A DNA stretch of 5,063 bases from an uncultured Bacteroidales bacterium (lineage in GTDB: Bacteria; Bacteroidota; Bacteroidia; Bacteroidales; UBA932), in contig CAMGTS010000109.1 in NCBI GenBank assembly GCA_946062035.1, positions 1-5,063 of the forward strand, given 5' to 3'. Positions 1 through 5,063 of the stretch are shown here, one piece after another; the stretch's first letter is position 1; each line of letters starts with the position of its first letter. Both the position numbers and the translations under genes were made by a program. The notes beneath the pieces are model-generated. The model made no database searches. It had not been told where the DNA came from and saw nothing but the letters and a program-made list of their open reading frames with translations.

Positions 1-932
1 CGACGGTTGTAAAACATACTGGCAGTCACTATCTTCTCTCGAAGCTTCCGGAGTGGGCTCCGTTTGTCGCGGTGACCAAGGGCAGGCTGAGACTTGCCGG
101 AAGCGAGTCAACCAATCCGATAGCTGTCGGCGATATAGTTGAGTATGAGGAGGGTAGCGATAAATCAGGAGGAGAAAAAACGTGTACTATCAAGAAGATA
201 GAACCTCGTAAAAACTGTATAGTGCGCCGCTCTACAAACCTTTCCCGTGTTAATCATGTAATCGCCGCCAATATCGATTGCGTATTCCTCATTGTCACGC
301 TTCGTGAGCCTGAGACAAAACCTCAGTTTGTGGACCGTTTCCTTGTTACTTGCGAGGCATACGGAGTTCCTGTGGTGATACTTGTAAACAAAAGCGATAT
401 CTATCTTCCGGGGGAGGTTTCTGATTTTGCGAAAACCTACGAAGACATCGGCTATAAAGTTCTTGAAACATCTGTGGTTAACGGACTTAATGTAGATGAA
501 CTCAGAGAGTTGTGCAAAGGGAAGGTAGTTCTTTTCAGTGGCCAGAGCGGGGTCGGCAAATCATCTCTTATAAGTGCGCTTGATCCTTCTTTGAAACTTA
601 AGACAGCCAAGATTTCAGAGGCTCATCAGCAAGGGAAGCATACGACGACATTCTATGAAATGCATCCGCTCTCTTGCGGCGGATTCGTTGTGGATACTCC
701 TGGGATCAGAGGTTTCGGATTGGTGGATTTCTCAAAAGAGGAGTTGAGCAACTATTTTCCCGAGATGCTGAGGATAGAAGATAACTGCAAGTTTATCCCT
801 TGCACCCATACTCACGAACCGGGATGTGCCGTTAAGGCTGCCGTGGAGGAGGGAAAGATTTCAGTAGAGCGATACTTGTCTTACCTTGCGATGCTCGAGG
901 ATGACGGCAAGTATAGGGCACCGGAAGAATAG
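1..932 (+). CDS. rsgA: Ribosome small subunit-dependent GTPase A (RsgA/YjeQ), 5'-partial
   Basis: Circularly permuted GTPase that binds the 30S subunit late in its assembly and helps release maturation factors. The first complete codon is at base 3, and 309 residues are visible. An OB-fold begins at once (VVKHTGSHYLL, then STNPIAVGDIVEY). The permuted GTPase follows in the order G4 NKSD (residues 129-132, bases 387-398), G1 P-loop GQSGVGKSS (180-188, bases 540-566), switch I GKHTTT (about 211-216) and G3 DTPG (231-234). A C-terminal zinc site has Cys262, Cys267, His269 and Cys275, spaced as in E. coli RsgA. The frame is open to the left edge and conserved OB-fold sequence lies upstream of the GTG at base 72, so that GTG is not the real start. 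The true start is probably only a few codons outside the window. The gene stops with TAG at 930-932, 13 bp before the MATE gene. All key motifs are intact. Identification is near certain. Confidence 0.97.
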   Translation, partial: TVVKHTGSHYLLSKLPEWAPFVAVTKGRLRLAGSESTNPIAVGDIVEYEEGSDKSGGEKTCTIKKIEPRKNCIVRRSTNLSRVNHVIAANIDCVFLIVTLREPETKPQFVDRFLVTCEAYGVPVVILVNKSDIYLPGEVSDFAKTYEDIGYKVLETSVVNGLNVDELRELCKGKVVLFSGQSGVGKSSLISALDPSLKLKTAKISEAHQQGKHTTTFYEMHPLSCGGFVVDTPGIRGFGLVDFSKEELSNYFPEMLRIEDNCKFIPCTHTHEPGCAVKAAVEEGKISVERYLSYLAMLEDDGKYRAPEE

Positions 933-945
933 GTTTTTACCCCTT

Positions 946-2271
946 ATGAAAGAGAAAATCAGAAAGATTAATCGCAGTGTATTAAGTCTGGCTTTGCCAA
1001 GCATTCTGGCGAATATAACCGTCCCGTTGGTGGGAATGGTAGATCTTGGTGTGGCGGGGCGTCTCGGCGATGCGGTTGCGATAGGAGGAATGGCGATTTC
1101 TACCATGTTGTTTGATCTGCTATATTGGAATATGGGATTTCTGAGGGTCGGAACAGGCGGAATGGTGGCCCAGGCGTATGGCAGAAGGGATTTGGCGGAT
1201 GCGGCTAAGGTTTTTGTTCAGGGTATAGGGACTGCCGTCAGCATTGCCTTGATAATCCTGTTGATACAATATATTTATGCGGAAGTAGCATTGAAATTCA
1301 TTCCTTGTTCGGAGGAGGTGGCGGCTCTTGCAAGAAAATATTACTATATCCGAATATGGGCGGCACCGGCGACTTTGTCACTGTTTGTCTTTAAGGGCTT
1401 CTTTATAGGAATGCAAAATGCTGTAAGTCCGATGATTGCGGATATTACGGTAAATGTCGTGAACTTGGCGTTGAGCGTTCTTTTCGCTATAGTTTTGGAT
1501 TATGGCTTTACCGGCATCGCATACGCCGTACTGACCGCACAATATACCGGCCTGATACTCTGCGTGATTCTCTTTCTGACATATTATCGCAGGCTGCTTA
1601 GGCACATAAATATTAAGGCCGCCCTGAACTTAAAGGATCTCAAACGCTTTTTCGGTATCAACGGAAACATATTCGTCCGTTCGATATGCTTTTTGTGTAT
1701 CTATGCGGGATTTACCTCATTTTCAGCCAATTTTGGAGATGAACTATTGGCTGTCAATACGATAATGATGAAGCTCCTGCTTCTCTATTCGTTCTTTATA
1801 GACGGATTCGCTTATGCTGGCGAGGCGTTGACGGGCAGATTTATAGGCGCTCAGGACCGGACATCGCTGAGGCTTTCTGTCAAGGTTATATTCAGATGGT
1901 GTCTCGGCATCGGACTGGTCTCTACAATATGTTATATCGCCGGAAGTAAGCTTCTTGTGTCGATGTTGACTGATAATCAGCAGGTTATATCTGACTCCCG
2001 TCAGTTTTATCCATGGCTTTGGGTTATGCCCGCAATCAGTTGCGTGGCTTTCGTGTGGGATGGTATCTATATCGGAGCGACCGCAACCAGAAGCATAAGG
2101 AACTGCATGATATTCGCAGTCGCCGGATTTTTTCTGACATTCATCACATTCGATTCGCTGATTGGGGTACAGGCTCTGTATTTGGCGTTTGCGGTTCATT
2201 GCGTTATCAGGACAATATGGATGACCGCTTTTGCGAAACGTAACATCGGCTCGAAGTTCAATGTGGCTTAG
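946..2271 (+). CDS. MATE family efflux transporter (DinF-type)
   Basis: Inner-membrane multidrug and toxic-compound extrusion transporter of 441 residues, a usual MATE length. Members export cationic drugs or metabolites in exchange for H+ or Na+; the substrate here cannot be read from sequence. The first helix has the typical LALPSILANITVPLVGMVDL (residues 14-33), followed by FLRVGTGGMVAQAYGRRD (65-82). In the second half come SFFIDGFAYAGEALTGRFIGAQD (282-304) and FVWDGIYIGATATRSIRN (369-386), which are DinF-subfamily signatures. About a dozen hydrophobic segments are spread along the chain, as expected for two six-helix bundles. I chose ATG 946 because it follows the rsgA stop by 13 bp and gives a short basic N-terminus (MKEKIRKINR) directly before helix 1. 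The in-frame ATG at 886 would overlap rsgA by 47 bp and add 20 polar residues lacking family character. No Shine-Dalgarno is visible. Family assignment is strong; the exact subfamily is less certain. Confidence 0.93.
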   Translation: MKEKIRKINRSVLSLALPSILANITVPLVGMVDLGVAGRLGDAVAIGGMAISTMLFDLLYWNMGFLRVGTGGMVAQAYGRRDLADAAKVFVQGIGTAVSIALIILLIQYIYAEVALKFIPCSEEVAALARKYYYIRIWAAPATLSLFVFKGFFIGMQNAVSPMIADITVNVVNLALSVLFAIVLDYGFTGIAYAVLTAQYTGLILCVILFLTYYRRLLRHINIKAALNLKDLKRFFGINGNIFVRSICFLCIYAGFTSFSANFGDELLAVNTIMMKLLLLYSFFIDGFAYAGEALTGRFIGAQDRTSLRLSVKVIFRWCLGIGLVSTICYIAGSKLLVSMLTDNQQVISDSRQFYPWLWVMPAISCVAFVWDGIYIGATATRSIRNCMIFAVAGFFLTFITFDSLIGVQALYLAFAVHCVIRTIWMTAFAKRNIGSKFNVA

Positions 2272-2319
2272 GGGGCTGTACAACCCTTTTTATTAACTTG
2301 CGCGCAAATAGTAAGGATT
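2272..2319 (+). promoter_or_regulatory. 48-bp gap with two small palindromes, possible weak terminator or operator
   Basis: This is the longest spacer between two genes in the window. A G-rich run just after the MATE stop faces CCC at 2284-2286 across an 8-base loop and is followed by five T at 2287-2291. Only three G-C pairs plus one possible G-U pair form, so as an intrinsic terminator it would be weak. Downstream is the perfect 10-bp palindrome TTGCGCGCAA (2298-2307). The sequence TGTACAACC (2277-2285) recurs inverted as GGTTGTACA (2336-2344), inside the start of the next gene. No convincing Bacteroidota promoter (TAnnTTTG with an upstream TTTG) was found. The region may uncouple the transporter from the genes before it, but this is inference. 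Confidence 0.25.
2313..2317 (+). promoter_or_regulatory. Shine-Dalgarno-like AAGGA that makes the transporter start ambiguous
   Basis: AAGGA lies only 2 bases before ATG 2320, too close for a normal Shine-Dalgarno. It lies 8 bases before an in-frame TTG at 2326, which is a good spacing. A start at TTG would give a protein two residues shorter, beginning MSCWLYNLF. Bacteroidota depend little on Shine-Dalgarno pairing, so the ATG remains the default choice and the match may be chance. Confidence 0.25.
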
Positions 2320-4044
2320 ATGGTTTTGAGTTGTTGGTTGTACAATTTGTTCTTGTCTGATGGCGTGGCCCATTCGATTTTGATTCTTGCGATTGTTATT
2401 ACTGTGGGAATCCTTTTGGGTAAATTGAAAGTGAAAGGGATAGGACTTGGCGCTACATGGGTGTTGTTTGCCGGCCTTGCGTTCGCCCATTTCGGAATGT
2501 CGATAAACCCGGAGATGCTTTCATTCGCCAAAGACTTTGGTCTGATTCTGTTTGTCTATGCGATAGGGCTTTCGGTAGGACCGAACTTCTTTTCTTCTTT
2601 CAAGAAAGGAGGTCTCGCACTTAATATGTGGGCGACCCTCATCGTCTTGCTCGCTTGCTTATGTGCGTATATAATCCATTTGGTGACAGGAACTTCGCTG
2701 ATTACAATGGTCGGAGTCATGCAGGGTGCGGTTACAAACACCCCGGGACTTGGAGCGGCGGAGCAAACTGTTTCTGATATTCTTGCGAGCGGCACTGTCG
2801 CTCCTGAGGCCGCAGAGTCTTTCCGGGCGGCCGGCAACTCTTTGGGGCTTGGATATGCGGTCGCTTATCCTCTCGGTGTGATAGGTATCATCGGCTCTAT
2901 GCTGATCCTCAAAGTGTTATTCAAGGTCAGCTATGCTTCTGAAGAGAAAAAATTAGATGACGAGTCGGGTGCGGAAATTGATTCTCCTGAAATTTTCTCG
3001 GTGGAAATTCTCCCCGGTTCCGTAATGGATGGGGTTGCCATAAAAGACCTCAGGTCTGTCTATAAGCATCATATCATAATCTCAAGAATCGCCAAAACTG
3101 ACGGTAAAGTGATTATACCGTCAAGCGAAGGGGTATTGAAAGCGGGCTATAAGGCGAGGATGGTAACTTCAAAAAAATATATGGAGGAGGTCATTCCTCT
3201 TTTCGGCAAGAAAATATCCGGTATGGGAGACCATGAATGGGGCACCTTGGAGAAGCAGTTGGTTTCGAAAAGAATCCTTGTAACAAAGGCTCAGGTCAAC
3301 GGTCGCAGTTTAGGAGAACTTAACGTAAGAAGGGATTATGGGGTGAGCATAACCCGCATACTTAGGGCCGGAATCGCCATCGTGCCGAAGAGGAGCACAG
3401 ATATATTCGTCGGTGATACTCTTGTCGCAGTGGGTGATAGAGAGGGTGTGGAAAATCTTTCAGAGCTTCTCGGAAATACCCCTAAGAACCTGCACAAACC
3501 GCAGCTTGCGTTTATATTTTGGGGAATCGCCTGCGGTGTCCTGTTGGGATCTGTTCCTATTAAAATACCTGGAATTCCTCAGACGATCAAACTCGGTCTT
3601 GCGGGGGGGCCTCTTATTGTCGCGATTCTCTTCGGTTACTTCGGACATAAATCTCACTTCGCCATGTACACCACGCAGAGCGCCAACCTTATGCTGAGGG
3701 AGCTTGGAATTTCCATTTTCCTGGCGGCTGTCGGTCTCGGTGCCGGAGGGGACTTTGTAGAGACCTTGGTATCAGGTGGCTATAAATATGTCGGCTACGG
3801 AGTTATAATAACCATAGTCCCTTTGATGATTATAGGTATTATAGCAAAGCTCTGCACCAAGTTGAATTTCCTGACGCTTATGGGTATTGTGGCGGGCAGT
3901 ACTACAGATCCGCCTGCGCTTGCCTTTTCGGGAGACGTGACGGGGAGCAGCTATCCGTTGATTTCATACGCTACGGTCTATCCGCTGAGTATGTTTTTAA
4001 GGGTGCTTATGGCTCAGATTATGGTTCTTATCGCAATGTCTTGA
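2320..4044 (+). CDS. Putative transporter of the AspT/YidE/YbjL duplication family with two RCK_C (TrkA_C) domains
   Basis: Inner-membrane permease of 574 residues, typical for the family that includes the aspartate:alanine exchanger AspT and uncharacterised YidE/YbjL. The duplication is visible: FGLILFVYAIGLSVGPNFF (residues 73-91) matches LGISIFLAAVGLGAGGDFV (462-480), MQGAVTNTPGLGAA (134-147) matches MGIVAGSTTDPPALAF (521-536), and YAVAYPLGVIG (179-189) matches YATVYPLSMFL (550-560). Between the halves is a soluble region holding two RCK_C-like domains, about residues 223-293 and 310-385. The second ends with the usual DIFVGDTLVAVGDREGVENL. RCK_C domains bind small ligands in other transporters, so gating by a metabolite is plausible. 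The start is ATG 2320, with TTG 2326 as an alternative. The pentein hydrolase begins 19 bp after the stop, suggesting co-transcription. A seven-G run lies at 3603-3609. The family call is firm; the substrate is unknown and AspT activity should not be assumed. Confidence 0.92.
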   Translation: MVLSCWLYNLFLSDGVAHSILILAIVITVGILLGKLKVKGIGLGATWVLFAGLAFAHFGMSINPEMLSFAKDFGLILFVYAIGLSVGPNFFSSFKKGGLALNMWATLIVLLACLCAYIIHLVTGTSLITMVGVMQGAVTNTPGLGAAEQTVSDILASGTVAPEAAESFRAAGNSLGLGYAVAYPLGVIGIIGSMLILKVLFKVSYASEEKKLDDESGAEIDSPEIFSVEILPGSVMDGVAIKDLRSVYKHHIIISRIAKTDGKVIIPSSEGVLKAGYKARMVTSKKYMEEVIPLFGKKISGMGDHEWGTLEKQLVSKRILVTKAQVNGRSLGELNVRRDYGVSITRILRAGIAIVPKRSTDIFVGDTLVAVGDREGVENLSELLGNTPKNLHKPQLAFIFWGIACGVLLGSVPIKIPGIPQTIKLGLAGGPLIVAILFGYFGHKSHFAMYTTQSANLMLRELGISIFLAAVGLGAGGDFVETLVSGGYKYVGYGVIITIVPLMIIGIIAKLCTKLNFLTLMGIVAGSTTDPPALAFSGDVTGSSYPLISYATVYPLSMFLRVLMAQIMVLIAMS

Positions 4045-4063
4045 TCACAAAAAAACAATAGAT

Positions 4064-5005
4064 ATGCAGACAACAGATAAAGTATTAATGGTCAGACCGA
4101 TCCGTTTTGCCTTTAACGAGGAGACGGCGGGTAATAACGCCTTTCAGCAAAAAGCGGAAACGGAGGACGCTGTACTGGAGATCCAACGCAAGGCGGTCGA
4201 AGAATTCGATTCTTATGTCAGGCTGCTGAGGGATAATGGTGTAGAGGTTGAAGTTCTGCAGGACACACCAGAACCGTTTACCCCGGATTCTATCTTCCCT
4301 AACAATTGCTTCTCGACCCATTTAGAAAAAGACAAAGACGGCAAGAATCTCAGGACACTTGTTTGGTATCCGATGTTTGCTAACAACAGACGCTTAGAGA
4401 GGGAAAAGCTGAAGAACGCTCTTGATAAAGAGGTTTTTGATAAGATAATCGATCTTACTCCGTCAGAGGCGGACGGCGCATTCTTGGAGGGTACGGGATC
4501 TTTGATCTTGGACCGTGAAGCTAAGTTGGCGTTCTGTTGCGCTTCACCCCGTTCAAGCGAAAATGTGTTGGAGCGGTGGGCGGAAAAGCTTGATTATGAA
4601 TACTTTCTTTTCAATGCGGAGGATGAGGAAGGGACTCCGATCTACCATACAAACGTCATGATGCACGTCGGTAGCGACATTGCGGTAGTTTGCCTTGACT
4701 CGGTTACGGATATCGAAGAGCGTGAGAGGCTTATCGAACTTTTGGAAGAAAACGGCAAGGAGATAGTCGAGATTTCTTTCGAACAGATGCACTCGTTTGC
4801 GGGCAACATGTTGGAACTTAAGGGGAAGGATGAAGACGGTAAGCCATGCAAGCTTCTTGTCATGAGCGCAACCGCTAAAAACTCGTTGACGGAAGAGCAA
4901 TTGGCTCAATTGGAAGACAAGGTCAGAATAGTCGCCCCGGAAATCAGCTCTATCGAAACGGCCGGTGGAGGCAGCGCACGTTGTATGCTCGCTGAAATCT
5001 TTTGA
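4064..5005 (+). CDS. ctlX: Amidinotransferase-fold (pentein) hydrolase, CtlX-like / arginine deiminase-related
   Basis: Probable cytoplasmic enzyme of 313 residues from the guanidino-group-modifying superfamily (arginine deiminase, DDAH, amidinotransferases). These enzymes attack guanidino or ureido carbons through a cysteine. The conserved blocks occur in order: VLMVRPIRFAFNEET (residues 7-21), TPDSIFPNNCFST (73-85, with Asp75 and the PNN turn), FLEGTGSLILD (140-150, Glu142), IYHTNVMMHVG (193-203, catalytic His195), MHSFAGNMLEL (242-252) and the C-terminal GGGSARCMLAEIF (301-313) with probable nucleophile Cys307 (bases 4982-4984). These blocks fit the branch named citrulline utilization hydrolase CtlX better than classical arginine deiminase, which is about 400 residues. 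There is no signal peptide or membrane segment. ATG 4064 is preceded by an A-rich leader without a Shine-Dalgarno, usual for Bacteroidota. The active site looks complete. Superfamily is certain; substrate (citrulline, arginine or a methylated relative) and symbol are tentative. Confidence 0.88.
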   Translation: MQTTDKVLMVRPIRFAFNEETAGNNAFQQKAETEDAVLEIQRKAVEEFDSYVRLLRDNGVEVEVLQDTPEPFTPDSIFPNNCFSTHLEKDKDGKNLRTLVWYPMFANNRRLEREKLKNALDKEVFDKIIDLTPSEADGAFLEGTGSLILDREAKLAFCCASPRSSENVLERWAEKLDYEYFLFNAEDEEGTPIYHTNVMMHVGSDIAVVCLDSVTDIEERERLIELLEENGKEIVEISFEQMHSFAGNMLELKGKDEDGKPCKLLVMSATAKNSLTEEQLAQLEDKVRIVAPEISSIETAGGGSARCMLAEIF

Positions 5006-5030
5006 TGGTCCGATAAATAAAATTGAAACT

Positions 5031-5061
5031 ATCCCTGTCGTGAATAATCTGCGGCAGGGAT
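5031..5061 (+). terminator. Stem-loop after the pentein hydrolase gene, candidate intrinsic terminator
   Basis: ATCCCTGTCGT (5031-5041) pairs with GCGGCAGGGAT (5051-5061) to give an 11-bp stem. It has seven outer Watson-Crick pairs and two inner G-T wobbles, and closes a 9-base loop (GAATAATCT). It begins 25 bases after the stop codon at 5003-5005 and is preceded by an A-rich stretch (5013-5022). The window ends two bases after the stem, so a following T-tract can be neither seen nor excluded. The A-rich left flank would also allow function on the opposite strand. Position and stem quality make this the likely end of the transcription unit. Confidence 0.7.
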
Positions 5062-5063
5062 TG

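Noticed and set aside
930..937. TAGGTTTT as a Bacteroidota -7 promoter element before the MATE gene
   Set aside because: It matches TAnnTTTG at seven of eight positions but has no TTTG at the expected distance upstream. It also lies only about 8 bases before the start codon, leaving almost no leader.
886..945. In-frame ATG 886 as the start of the MATE transporter, overlapping rsgA by 47 bp
   Set aside because: The extra 20 residues are polar and not MATE-like, and the segment is already coding in rsgA. ATG 946 gives the usual short basic N-terminus before helix 1.
1744..2283. 179-codon open frame on the - strand inside the MATE gene
   Set aside because: It lies almost wholly antisense to clearly conserved transporter sequence. 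Its translation has no recognisable domain and a composition unlike a real protein.
3413..3697. 94-codon open frame on the + strand inside the transporter gene
   Set aside because: It is out of frame with a strongly conserved protein and has no family features. It matters only as the frame entered if the G-run at 3603-3609 loses a base.
4045..4063. A-rich 19-bp spacer with a seven-A run as a terminator or promoter
   Set aside because: It has no stem-forming sequence and no promoter motif. It is better explained as an A-rich translation leader between co-transcribed genes.
4553..4909. 118-codon open frame on the - strand inside the pentein hydrolase gene
   Set aside because: It is a shadow of a conserved enzyme containing catalytic residues; the antisense translation shows no domain.
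1..5063. Defence island, mobile element, CRISPR array or novel multi-gene system
   Set aside because: All four genes belong to known housekeeping, transport or metabolic families. There are no direct-repeat arrays, transposase or integrase remnants, or composition breaks visible by eye.

Overview
This looks like an ordinary chromosomal segment of a Bacteroidota, probably Bacteroidales, genome. The assignment is inferred from protein style: the RsgA 'IAANID...LIVTL' stretch, a DinF-type MATE transporter, an AspT/YidE duplication permease and a CtlX-like pentein hydrolase are all familiar from that group. The mostly absent Shine-Dalgarno sequences and A-rich leaders before the start codons also fit. 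Base composition is moderate, codon use looks uniform by eye, and nothing suggests horizontal transfer.

Four genes lie on the + strand with short gaps and fill almost the whole window. (1) 1-932 is rsgA, the GTPase that assists maturation of the 30S ribosomal subunit. It is complete except for its first few codons, which lie off the left edge. (2) 946-2271 is a MATE-family multidrug/metabolite efflux transporter of the DinF type, 13 bp after rsgA. (3) 2320-4044 is a putative transporter of the AspT/YidE/YbjL duplication family, with two membrane halves flanking two RCK_C (TrkA_C) domains. It follows a 48-bp gap holding two small palindromes. (4) 4064-5005 is an amidinotransferase-fold (pentein) hydrolase resembling the citrulline-utilization hydrolase CtlX and arginine deiminase, 19 bp after the transporter. 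An 11-bp stem-loop at 5031-5061 then closes the window and is a candidate transcription terminator.

The layout is compatible with one co-directional transcription unit, or with two units divided at the 48-bp gap. rsgA and the MATE gene have no obvious functional tie. The AspT-like transporter and the pentein hydrolase could form a pair handling an arginine- or citrulline-related compound, but this rests only on adjacency. I found no tRNA, rRNA, CRISPR array, insertion sequence or prophage material, and no good evidence for an undescribed system. The only stretches outside genes are 13, 48, 19 and 58 bases long.
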